DNA of 64,000 nucleotides from NCBI RefSeq assembly GCF_000812665.2, contig NZ_CP014327.1:1443501-1507500 (forward strand). Direction: 5' to 3'. Below, piece by piece: positions 46,922-55,428 of the stretch; positions within the stretch are counted from its first letter, which is position 1; each line of letters opens with the position of its first letter. The translations under genes and the position numbers were made by a program. This DNA is from Falsihalocynthiibacter arcticus (GTDB lineage: Bacteria; Pseudomonadota; Alphaproteobacteria; Rhodobacterales; Rhodobacteraceae). Under the pieces are notes generated by a model. The model did not search any database and was not told the DNA's origin. It worked only from the letters and a program-made list of their open reading frames with translations.

Positions 46922-47059
46922 AAGGCGGTTGTTGAACCAATCGACCCATTTGAGGGTTTCCCATTCTACAGCGTCAGCAGACTTCCATGGGCCTAATCTA
47001 TGTTTGATTTCGGCTTTGAATAGGCTAATCATTGTCTCTGCCAGCGCGTTGCCCATTAC
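46917..47059 (-). mobile_element. IS3-family transposase C-terminal fragment
   Basis: The minus strand reads GNALAETMISLFKAEIKHRL, GPWKSADAVEWETLKWVDWF and NNRLL, the last 48 residues of an IS3-family OrfB including the C-terminal DDE-domain end. On its 5' side it is fused in frame to the ATP-grasp remnant (NSSQGG then VMGNALAE). On its 3' side it abuts the head of another IS3 fragment. Both ends of the source element are gone. Confidence 0.78.
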
Positions 47060-48324
47060 GCCGCCTTGTGAAGAATTCACAATCAACGAACCTTCTTGAA
47101 GGGCCACGCGGGTTAAACCGCCGGCCGTGATGCTCACGCCCTTGGGGGACATCAATGCAAAGGGCCGCAAGTCGACGTGGCGCGGTGCGAGGTCTGAATC
47201 GTTGAAGATGGGCACAGTCGAGAGCGCCAAAGTTGGCTGGGCGATATAATTGGCGGGGCGCGCTTTGAGCTTCTCAGCGAAATCAGCCAGCTCTTGTTTG
47301 CTCGCGGCGGGGCCGACCAGCATTCCGTACCCCCAGAGCCATGAACCTCTTTGACGACCAAATCGGCAAGGTTCTCCAGAACACATTTCAAGGTATCGGG
47401 CTCTGAGCATCGGTGGGTTAGTACGTTTTTCAAAATCGCGCGCTCACCCGTATAGAACTAAATAATATCAGGCATATAGCTGTATGTCGTCCTGTCATCC
47501 GCCACCCCAGTTCCGGATGCGTTTGCGATTGTAATATTTCCTGCACGGTAGATATCCATGATGACCGGAACCCCGAGCATGGAATTCGGATTGAAGGTCA
47601 GCGGATCGAGATATTCGTCGTCCACACGGCGATAAATCACATCGATCACTTTATAGCCACGCGTCGTGCGCATGGCGATATTCCCGTCGACAACCCGCAA
47701 ATCATGGCCCTCAACCAGCTCAACGCCCATTTGGTCCGCAAGGAAACTATGCTCGTAATATGCCGAGTTATGCATTCCGGGCGTACGCACCACAGCGCAA
47801 GGCCTGCCTGAACAGGAGGCGGGTGCGGAGGCTTCGAGCGCGCGGCGCAGGTTCTTGGTATAGTCGCTGACCTGCTGAACTTTGATCGTGCTGAAAAGCT
47901 CGGGGAACATTTGCAACATCGTCTCGCGGTTCTCCAGCATATAGCTGACCCCGGATGGCGTGCGCGCATTGTCTTCCAGAATAAAGAATTCATCCTCGCC
48001 CGTGCGCACGATATCGGCCCCCGTGATATGAGTGTAAACATTCCCTGGTGGGCAAAAATCAATCATCTGCGGCAAGAACGCTTCGTTCTGGGCGATCAAT
48101 TCGGTGGGGATGATCCCCGCCCGCAGAATTTCTTGCCTATTATAGATGTCATGCAGGAAGGCATTGATCGCAAAGACGCGTTGTTCGATGCCTTTTGAAA
48201 GTTTGCACCATTCTTTATTGTCCAAAATTCGCGGGACCAAATCAAATGGGATTAGCCGCTCTTTTGCCTGTACTGACGTGGTGCCGACCATCCTTGAAGG
48301 GTCTTGGGTTTCTGCACCGGACAT
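47060..48324 (-). pseudogene. Circularly permuted ATP-grasp protein, multiply broken
   Basis: Remains of a circularly permuted ATP-grasp protein (DUF404/DUF407 type). The body from 48324 reads ERLIPFDLVPRILDNKEW, FLHDIYNRQEIL, DNARTPSGVSYMLENRETM and ends SYMPDII at a TAG (47455). The same frame goes on as FYTGERAILKNVLTHRCSEP to VVKEVHGSGG. There a CCCCC run (47330-47334, G run in the gene) lacks one base, and the next frame continues YGMLVGPAASKQELADFAEK to LIVNSSQGG. The usual N-terminal 60 or so residues and the last dozen are missing. An IS3 fragment is fused to the end. The alpha-E partner gene normally next to it is absent. Confidence 0.82.
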
Positions 48325-48674
48325 TGTTTATGATCCTTCAGTAGGATGAAGCCTTTGACATTGGCGCTGACGGGTGTGAACGATGTCGGTTACAAACTGT
48401 CGGTCAAACTGGCAGCCAAGGTCGATTAGTTGACGGTCAAAGCTGATCGACCACAGCTGAGTGACGCGATGCAAAAAAAACCAGCGTTAACAAGAAAAAC
48501 CAAGAAGTTCGGCAATTTTCGCGACGGCATAAAGGGAAGATTTTCCAGGGAGCGTGGCGCGACTGTGATCTATAGTGTACCTGTTGATGAGTGCAGCTAG
48601 GGGCATATGCTCGGCGTTTTTGAACACCCGACTTTTGCATTGACGGACTGAGCGAATGAGTTTCAGGTGTCTTT
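48325..48674. other. Intergenic stretch before the IS630 element
   Basis: No gene is recognised. A short plus-strand open stretch reads LALTGVNDVGYKLSVKLAAKVD before a stop at 48427-48429 and might be the tail of a lost gene. The left end of the IS630-family element should lie in the last 50 bases or so, but I could not find its terminal repeat. Confidence 0.4.
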
Positions 48675-49546
48675 ATGATCCGCCCTAATTTTCTTACCTC
48701 TGCAGACCGCCTTGAGCTTTTATCCTGCGTGAAGCGCCAGCGTGAGGATTACGGGGTTGCGCGGCGGGCGAATGCGCTTTCGCTGCTGAATGATGGGATG
48801 TCATGTGCCCAAATCGCAAAGGTTCTGTTTCTGGACGACGACACGGTGCGCAGCTGGCACAAGCAATATTTGGCTGAGGACTGGGAGGCCGTCGCCTACG
48901 ATGGGTGGAAAGGCGGGCAGTCACGGATGACGATTGCTCATGAGGCGGATTTGAGCGAATGGCTTGAGGAACGGTTCTGCCGTTCAACGGCGCAGATCAG
49001 AGCCTATATGGGTGCAAAATTCAACATCCACTATCTCATTCTGGCTGCATCAAGATTCTGGCCCGTCTGGGGTTCGAGTATCGCAAACCAAAGGCGCTGC
49101 CCCGTGTGGCTGACGTTGAAAAGCAGGCCGCATTCATCGCATTTCATACGAACCTACTGAATAACTTGCCTGCCGACGAGGCCGTCGACTTCTCGGATGC
49201 AGTTCATCCGGAATATCAAAGCAAACCCAGCCATGGTTGGGCTCGCAAAGGGTCAAATCCCGCCATCCAAACGACATCTGGGCGCGTGAACATTCACGGC
49301 GCTCTGAACCTGGAAACCTTTGACGCGCCCTTCGTTGAACCAACCACCGTCGATGGGGTCAGCTCCGTTCAGCTTCTCGCCAAAATTGAGGCCAGAAACC
49401 CTGACAAACGTATCATTCACGTCATTTGGGACAATGCCCCATACCACAAAGGCCCCAATGTCAGAGCGTTCCTGTGGTAATCCCCCGAAAAGTGGTTGTG
49501 TTGAAAACTAGAATTTTCGCGGCATGATATGCCAAGGAGATTCACT

Positions 49547-49810
49547 ATGAAGAAGTCACGATATTCAGAGGCGCAGATTGTCTCGATCTTGAAGGAAGCT
49601 GAGAACGGCGTGCCTGTTCCTGAGCTGTGTCGAACGCACGGGATGAGCAGTGCAGCATTTTACCAATGGCATTCAAAGTTCGGCGGATTGGATGCATCAA
49701 TGATCTCAGAGATGAAGCAACTTCAGGCTGAGAACGCCCGTCTCAAGCGGATGTATGCGGACATCGCGATGCAAAACGAGTTGATCAAGGAAGCGCTGGC
49801 AAAAAAGTAG
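49547..49810 (+). CDS. IS3-family transposase OrfA
   Basis: An 87-residue helix-turn-helix protein with a leucine zipper: MKKSRYSEAQIVSILKEAEN, VPELCRTHGMSSAAFYQWHS, LQAENARLKRMYADIAMQNE. AAGGAGA lies seven bases before ATG 49547. It ends LIKEALAKK just at an A6G heptamer, the classical site where IS3 elements shift by minus one to make the OrfAB fusion. OrfA looks intact, but its partner frame is not. Confidence 0.9.
   Translation: MKKSRYSEAQIVSILKEAENGVPVPELCRTHGMSSAAFYQWHSKFGGLDASMISEMKQLQAENARLKRMYADIAMQNELIKEALAKK
49801..49807 (+). promoter_or_regulatory. A6G slippery heptamer at the end of orfA
   Basis: A-AAA-AAG in frame directly before the orfA TAG, the usual minus-one frameshift site of IS3 elements. 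In this copy the minus-one frame soon leaves the OrfB reading, so an indel between here and about 49870 must have broken the fusion. Confidence 0.65.
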
Positions 49811-50400
49811 CGAGGCCATCTCAGAGACGGGAACCTCTCAGTGAATGTACCATTCACCTGCCGGTCAGTGGATGGCCGTTTATGCAATCGCAACGCAAGG
49901 CGTCAGCATAGTTTTGGCATGCCGGGCTTTTGGCCTCAGCCAGCGCTGTTTCCGGTACCAGCGGGTTTTAGGTTGTGAGAATGCTGAGATCGCCGATTGG
50001 CTACTGGCGTTGACCAACGCGCGGCGAAACTGGGGCTTTGGCCTGTGTTTTCTGTATCTGCGTAACGTGAAGGGCTTTGGCTGGAACCATAAGAGGGTCT
50101 ATCGCATCTACTGCGAGTTAGAGCTAAATCTGCAGATCAAGCCTAAAAAGCGGCTTAAGCGCGACCGCCCAGATCCTTTATCGGTGCCAGACAGCCCAAA
50201 TCAGGTGTGGTCAATGGACTTTATGGCTGATCAGCTGTGGAATGGGAAATCCTTCAGAACATTAAACGTGCTGGATGACTTCAATCGCGAAGGCCTGTGC
50301 ATAGAGGTGGACTTTTCGCTGCCTGCTGAACGTGTAGTTCGCAGTTTGAACCAGATCACTGAGTGGCGCGGTCAGCCGCAGGCAATTCGCGTCGACAACG

Positions 50401-50665
50401 TCCTATGTGCGGAATAGTTGGCTGATTTGGCATCAGGTCATTGTCGTGTCGAGGCGAGGCGTCTCAACATGTTCAAAGCATGGCTTAGTTCGGCTTTTTG
50501 GTCAACGACAGTCTCTCCCATAACAAACACAGAGTACGCTTTTGCGGCTCTCACCGTCCTTAAGACTAGATCATCGGGTCGCTAACACAGAAGGCCTGAA
50601 CATTATCTACGAGGTCAGTTGCCTACCTCCACGGCCCTTACAAAGAAAGGTCCTTCTGCGATCGA
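50401..50665 (-). other. Non-coding 3' end of the IS110-family element
   Basis: Gene-free end beyond the transposase stop. In the IS1111 subgroup the bridge RNA that pairs with target and donor DNA is encoded in this end. I did not derive a fold, so a bridge RNA is an expectation from the family, not an observation. Confidence 0.35.
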
Positions 50666-51897
50666 TCACCCCTCAAAGAAGGGGCGATAGGGTTCGCCAT
50701 GTTTAATGATCCCATGAACAGTACGGGCCATCTTGGCGGCGATTGCGGTATATGCTTTGCGGCGCAAATGTTTGTTGTGGCGGTCCTTCGCGATGTAGCG
50801 TTCGAACTTGTCTCGAAAGCTGTTGGTCCGCTGCAGAATGGCGACCTGGCCTGCCATCCAGAGGGTGCGGCGCAGTCGGGCATTACCATATTTTGACAGC
50901 TTGGTTTGGCCCCGGAATGTGCCCGATTGGATCGTCGCGAGGTCCATTCCACAGAACTTTAAGAACTGTCGGTGATGTGCAAACCGGCGCAGGTCACCTG
51001 CTTCCGCCAGAATGGTCAGGGCGTTAACCGGACCGATGTCAGGGACCGATGTCAGCAATTGATAGTCAGGCAGATCTTTGAGAAGCGCCACGGCACGATC
51101 CTCAATCTGATTGCGTTGCGCGATGAGACTGCGACCTTCACCGAGGACCAAACGGAACATGCCGATCGCGTCAGAATCGGGAGCAATAGGCAGCCCCACA
51201 GATGCTTTGGCGGTCTCATAAATGTCAGCAAGCAAACGTTCTTTTGCAACCTTACGGCCCACAACGTCCCAGGCGTCAGCGGTAAATGCGTCCTTGCTCA
51301 TGGCTGAGATAAAGTGTGGTGATGGATAGCGCTCAAGGAATGCAAAGAACCAGTCGCTGCGCGAGCTGCGGTGAAAGCGGTCGGCTTCGGGTAAATACAG
51401 CGGTAGGTAATGTGTCAGCACTCGGTGCCACAGTTCTGTCTTTGACTTGGACACGTGTCATGGGTTTTAGACAGCTCTTGGATGTCGTTCGTTCCACACA
51501 CCAGTGGGTCGTGATAAAACTGCTCATTCCCGATCTCCATCATGTGAAGGATGGCCTGAGCGTCCTTGGGGTCGTTCTTGTCCCAGCTGTTATGCAGAGC
51601 TTCCCGGGTACGCGCCAAAGCCCATGACGATACCAACTTCACCTCAAAGCCTGCGGTTGCGAGGCGATAAGCAAAGGCGCGGTGGTAATTACCAGTCGCC
51701 TCAAAAGCTGCGCGCACTGGACGGCCATAACTGGCCAATGATGTGATCAACCGCTGGAAGTCCTCCATTTGGTTGAGGACAGTCAAACGGCGGCGGCGCT
51801 TTTTGCCTAGAATGGCTATCAAAACTTCATGCCGTGCTTTGGCGATGTCGATGGCCACTAAAACTGCTGCATCTTGTGCAATAACAATCTCGGTCAT
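50666..51897 (-). pseudogene. IS110-family transposase, frameshifted
   Basis: The N-terminal RuvC-like DEDD part begins at ATG 51897 with VAIDIAKARHEVLIAI, then FEATGNYHRAFAYRL and DKNDPKDAQAI, and reaches IQELSKTHD. The frame then shifts near 51455 (one base short) into SKSKTELWHRVLTHYLPLYL. The C-terminal transposase-20 part has LTSVPDIGPVNALTILAEAG and the expected catalytic serine region GQTKLSKYGNARLRRTLW. It stops at 50666. All motifs survive, so the break is recent. Confidence 0.87.
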
Positions 51898-52703
51898 AGT
51901 CGGTCTTCTTTGCAGTGTGGTTTGTTGCAAAAACCACTGTAGGGACCTGAGGCGAGGCTATGACCACCTGCTGCGCTATTTGGGGGCTGCGCAGGCGGTC
52001 ATAGCTTCTCAGCCAGCATCATTCCGAAGGTGTTACGGTCCAGAATATCTCAGCGAAACGCTGGTATCCTGGGCTTCAAAGCATCAAATCACCCTGTCAT
52101 ACATACAGCCGGGCAAGCCCCAGCAAAACGCATATGTCGAGCGCTACAATCGGACTGTTCGCATAGAGTGGCTGGGAACTTATATTTTTCACACAATCCA
52201 AGAGGTGCAAAATCACGCCACACAATGGCTATGGACTTACAACAATGATCGCCCGAATATGGGCCTCGGCGGGCTTACCCCGGCGATGAAACTGAACCAG
52301 CACCAAATGGCTGCGTAGTTCTAGTTGCAAACGCCTCCACAAATGGGGGGATTACCCTGTCGCGCAAAAACTGTCGCATTCATCTGATCCAACTGCCGCC
52401 CTATTGCCCTCAATTCAATCCCATTGAGAGGCTCTGGGCCATCATGCACAGCCACGTCACCCATAATCGGCACTATCCAACGTAAAAACACTTCGCCAAC
52501 ACAATCTTGAACTTTATGCGAGGGGTCGTCCCAAAACAGTGGCGCAACTTTCGAGATCAAGTAACTGCTAACTTCCGCATCATCTCACATCGCAACGTTC
52601 GGGTTGTGCAGTAGCCGCAGTATAGCAATTTGGAGACGGCGAAATTAGGATGAAGGCACACGGATTTACTCCGTCCCGTTCTTTTTGACTGTGAGTTTCC
52701 CAC

Positions 52704-53765
52704 ATGGCACTGCCCAAAACCCCCTCCAACGACACCCCCCTCAATACTTCCGTAGAGGAATCGCAGTCAGACGCTGTTGCGCGTCGCTTAAAGGGTGAAT
52801 TTGTCCGTGGGGTAAGTGGGTTTCGCAGCGTTTTGGAGGAGGACTCTGACTTTCCCGCCGAGCCAAACCGCTACCACCTTTTCGTCGCGCTCAATTGCCC
52901 ATGGTGCCACCGCGTGACCCTCGCAAGAAACGTCCTTGGCCTCCAAAATAGCATCACCATGGACGTGGCTTTTCCTAACCGCACCTTGGAGGACGATCCC
53001 GTCGCGGCCAGCCTTTGGGAGTTTAATCCACAACGGGTCGCAACGCTCACGGGCGCGCCGCTTCCTGAATGCACTTCAGAAACCGCAACGGGACAGCAGT
53101 TTCGTTTGGTAAAGCAAATCTATGAAGCGGAGGGCGCGTTAGAAACCAGCGTGCCGATCCTTTACGACAAGAAAACCAAGCGCATTGTGGCAAATGAAAG
53201 TGCCGAGATTATACGGATGCTCAATAGGTACGCGGGGAAACTTGGCAGCACACTGTCCGATGCTGACCGTCCGGATTTGTACCCGACGGACAACGCGCCC
53301 CTGTGTGATGAGATCGACCGTCTAAACCACCAAATCTACGTTAATATCAACAACGGGGCCTATAAGGCGGGTTTCTCTTCGAGCCAAGACGTCTATGCGA
53401 CGGCCTTCGAAAACTATTTTGAGGCGCTGGGCGTGTTAGAGCAGCACCTCGCAGCAGACAATCGCCCCTACCTGACAGGTGAAACCTTTACGGAAGCTGA
53501 TCTGCGCCTGTTCCCGACCCTTTTTCGCCATGACCCTGTGTACTATCTGCGGATGAAGTTGAACGGGGCCATGATTTTGGACTACCCGCATCTTTGGCGT
53601 TGGATCTGCCGTGTCTACGCACTTCAAGGGGTCGCGGACAGCAGTGCGCTGGTGCATTGTCGCCAAGGATATTTTGGACGGTCATGGAACAATGTGGTGC
53701 CGCTGGGGCCGTTTCGTCCGATGACCTACCCCGAGGCCTTTGCGCACCCAGAACTTGCGCGTTAG
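52704..53765 (+). CDS. Xi-class glutathione S-transferase (glutathionyl-hydroquinone reductase)
   Basis: A 353-residue member of the YqjG/EcM4 family, which removes glutathione from glutathionyl-hydroquinones in the cytoplasm. The active-site cysteine is in ALNCPWCHRVTLAR (about residue 70), within the longer N-terminal region typical of Xi GSTs (GEFVRGVSGFRS before it). Later marks are SVPILYDKKTKRIVANESAEI (short: VPILYDKKTKRIVANESAE), YKAGFSSSQDVYATAF, and the C-terminal GSTs' FTEADLRLFPTLFRHDPVY. First intact gene right of the IS nest, 89 bases after the IS630 transposase stop. Confidence 0.9.
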   Translation: MALPKTPSNDTPLNTSVEESQSDAVARRLKGEFVRGVSGFRSVLEEDSDFPAEPNRYHLFVALNCPWCHRVTLARNVLGLQNSITMDVAFPNRTLEDDPVAASLWEFNPQRVATLTGAPLPECTSETATGQQFRLVKQIYEAEGALETSVPILYDKKTKRIVANESAEIIRMLNRYAGKLGSTLSDADRPDLYPTDNAPLCDEIDRLNHQIYVNINNGAYKAGFSSSQDVYATAFENYFEALGVLEQHLAADNRPYLTGETFTEADLRLFPTLFRHDPVYYLRMKLNGAMILDYPHLWRWICRVYALQGVADSSALVHCRQGYFGRSWNNVVPLGPFRPMTYPEAFAHPELAR

Positions 53766-53795
53766 GCCCCCCGAAAGTAACCAAATATGCGTTGA

Positions 53796-54551
53796 TTAAA
53801 GCATTAGCGCCTTGTTCACGAGATCGTCTTTGCCAAGATACTTTGAGACATCGACGCCCCGCTCCTCCAGTGCTTCGACAAGTTCAGTCTCGCTCAATTC
53901 CTCAATCGCTTCGGTGGTCATTTTTAGGAAATTGATCTTGCGCTTGATCGCAGGATTGGTTTCGCCGAACACACTGCGGTTTTCAAAGGCAAACTCCTGC
54001 GCATATTTGCCCATAAAATGGGTGAGGAACGTATTGATACTAGGCCGAACCCGCGGGTCATCGGTCATATGTTTTGCCGTGGCGTCGAGGGTCTCCAGCA
54101 TCAGTTTTGACCAGCGTTCCGCGCCCTTGTCGTTCATCAACTGAATCGCATTGTGCGTGTGATGAAAGTTCAGCCGGAATTCCGCACCGTGGTAATAGGG
54201 ACCGCCCCCCATCACATCAATCCACATCGCCGCTTGGGTATTTATGTGGTGGTCAACGCCGCCAACGCGGGCAAAAACCGAGGTAAACCATGCTTCGTCC
54301 GCAAAGACACGCTCGTAAAAATCGGCAACGATATTGACGATCCGATCCTGCCCCAATACGGAATACAACTGCCAGAATTGTATCGGTTTTGAGACATCAT
54401 TTGCGGCCGTAAGCGATACGATCTGGGGAAGTCTGTGTGCGTCGGGTGGAAGCACCTTCTTTGCGATCGCGGCGGTTATATAATCCCGTTGGATTTTTTC
54501 GGACATATAGCCATGCCGCGTTGGAAATCGGGGAAACTCAAATTTGGTCAC
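53796..54551 (-). CDS. Truncated-haemoglobin-like protein with SAP-like C-terminal tail
   Basis: A globin of the truncated type with extensions at both ends (251 residues from GTG 54551, which has AAAGGA seven bases upstream; starts at 54569 or ATG 54506 are possible). The globin core spans about residues 60-170: FWQLYSVLGQDRIVNIVADF, FARVGGVDHHINTQAAMWID, and FHHTHNAIQLMNDKGAERWS, which holds the likely proximal His. The last 38 residues (EELSETELVEALEERGVDV, LGKDDLVNKAL) resemble a SAP-type helix-extended-helix motif. Function unknown; oxygen or NO chemistry is the family's usual role. Confidence 0.7.
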   Translation of the reverse strand: MTKFEFPRFPTRHGYMSEKIQRDYITAAIAKKVLPPDAHRLPQIVSLTAANDVSKPIQFWQLYSVLGQDRIVNIVADFYERVFADEAWFTSVFARVGGVDHHINTQAAMWIDVMGGGPYYHGAEFRLNFHHTHNAIQLMNDKGAERWSKLMLETLDATAKHMTDDPRVRPSINTFLTHFMGKYAQEFAFENRSVFGETNPAIKRKINFLKMTTEAIEELSETELVEALEERGVDVSKYLGKDDLVNKALML

Positions 54552-54718
54552 AAGCTTGTCCTTTCGCACATAGATATGGGAATGATGTGTTCGTCGGACC
54601 TATATAGGGAGCCTTACACCGCCTTAACAGGGGGGCAATTTTTGGCCTGAGTACGTAATCGGGCAGCACCAAGGGTGGTACTGCCCAAATTTTGTGGGAT
54701 GTATTGATAGCTGAACCG

Positions 54719-55417
54719 CTACAAAGCGACGCCGAAAATCAATCCAGCAGCAGCAGTTGCGACCATGGCGAGTGTGCCCCAGAAAATCACACGCAAGGCG
54801 CCTTTCAGGATCCCAGCCCCTCCGACGGACGCGCCAAGCCCACCCAGCGTCGCAAGAGCGACAAGCGTGGCAAGTCCAACAGCGATTGGCACCTGAGACA
54901 CTGGCACTAATGCGGCGACAATCAAGGGAGCACCCGCACCGACGGCGAACGTCACGGCTGACACAACCGCTGCTTGAAGAGGACGCGCAGCAACCATATC
55001 AGAAATACCGAGTTCGTCCCGAACATGCGCTCCAAGGGCATCCTTTTCGGTGAGTTGGATGGCAACTTGGCGCGCCAAATCTTCATCCAAACCACGCTCG
55101 ACATAGATACGGGCCAATTCTTGAAGTTCGGCTTCGGGTGCTTCCACCAACTCTCTGGCCTCCCGCGCGATGTCGGCCTGCTCTGCATCTGATTGCGAAC
55201 TGACAGACACATACTCGCCCGCCGCCATAGACATCGCCCCCGCGACAAGGCCAGCGAAGCCCGCGATCAGAATTTCGGGGTGTCCGGAGCCCGCCGTTGC
55301 AACCCCGATAATCAGGCTGGCCGTTGAAACAAGGCCGTCATTCGCCCCCATAACGGCGGCACGGAGCCAGCCAATGCGATGCACAAAGTGTTTTTCGTCG
55401 TGTCTTGAAATGCTCAT
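54719..55417 (-). CDS. VIT1/CCC1-family Fe2+/Mn2+ transporter
   Basis: Membrane carrier of 232 residues with five expected helices. The family opening is WLRAAVMGANDGLVSTASLI. Then SMAAGEYVSVSSQSDAEQAD leads into a cytoplasmic helical metal-binding region rich in Glu (EARELVEAPEAELQELARIY). The last helices contain VGLATLVALATLGGLGASVG. Relatives move iron or manganese out of the cytosol. It lies 11 bases downstream of the P-type ATPase on the same strand, so a joint role in metal tolerance is likely. Confidence 0.87.
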   Translation of the reverse strand: MSISRHDEKHFVHRIGWLRAAVMGANDGLVSTASLIIGVATAGSGHPEILIAGFAGLVAGAMSMAAGEYVSVSSQSDAEQADIAREARELVEAPEAELQELARIYVERGLDEDLARQVAIQLTEKDALGAHVRDELGISDMVAARPLQAAVVSAVTFAVGAGAPLIVAALVPVSQVPIAVGLATLVALATLGGLGASVGGAGILKGALRVIFWGTLAMVATAAAGLIFGVAL

Positions 55418-55428
55418 TTGGGTTGGCC

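Larger units (their letters stand above)
50401..52037 (-). mobile_element. IS110-family (IS1111-like) element, inner layer of the nest
   Basis: Inserted in the OrfB codons for VDN-GPEY. The transposase lies on the minus strand, with about 265 non-coding bases beyond its 3' end and about 140 before its 5' end. Near both ends is an imperfect inverted pair: CGGAAT (50410-50415) and TGGCTGA (50419-50425) against TCAGCCA (52009-52015) and ATTCCG (52021-52026). Subterminal inverted repeats mark the IS1111 subgroup. Exact ends are uncertain by a few bases and no target duplication is seen, as usual for IS110. Confidence 0.8.
49845..52318 (+). pseudogene. IS3-family transposase OrfB, split by IS110-family element
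   Basis: The first part (49845-50400) reads [52 protein letters not shown] (first Asp of DDE) and ends [11 protein letters not shown] at the insertion. The second part resumes near 52037 with GPEYLSETLVSWASKHQI, PGKPQQNAYVERYNRTVR (Glu of DDE) and WLWTYNNDRPNMGLGGLTP to the stop at 52318. The frame relative to OrfA is plus one, not the expected minus one, and the segment 49830-49870 looks duplicated or inserted. Dead. Confidence 0.87.
49476..52356 (+). mobile_element. IS3-family element (middle layer of the nest)
   Basis: The ends are inverted copies: GGTAATCCCCC at 49476 and its complement GGGGGATTACC ending at 52356. The flanks CTGT (49472-49475) and CTGT (52357-52360) are a four-base target duplication, as IS3 elements make. 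Removing the insert and one CTGT restores the IS630 reading frame (VRAFLSRKNC). It is itself split by the IS110-family element. Confidence 0.88.
48675..52614 (+). pseudogene. IS630-family transposase, split by another IS
   Basis: First part from 48675: helix-turn-helix region LSLLNDGMSCAQIAKVLFLD and DTVRSWHKQYLAEDWEAVAY. A one-base loss near 49034 shifts frame, and the second stretch carries DFSDAVHPEYQ and the second Asp in IWDNAPYHKGPNVRAFL. It is then interrupted at 49475. It resumes at 52357 with SRKNCRIHLIQLPPYCPQFN and PIERLW (the catalytic Glu), has an in-frame TAA after HYPT, and ends at 52614. The DDE residues all survive, but the gene is dead. Confidence 0.85.
48675..52614 (+). mobile_element. 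IS630-family element (outer layer of a nest)
   Basis: Outermost of three nested elements. Limits given are those of the transposase, because the terminal inverted repeats were not identified. IS630 elements usually sit at TA dinucleotides. Interrupted by the IS3-family element at 49476-52356, with CTGT repeated at the two joins. Confidence 0.75.

Noticed and set aside
48361-48429. Plus-strand open stretch ending YKLSVKLAAKVD
   Set aside because: Short, without start signal or recognisable family; mentioned only as a possible tail of a lost gene.
48675-52614. Composite transposon carrying cargo
   Set aside because: Every open frame inside belongs to one of the three transposases; there is no passenger gene.
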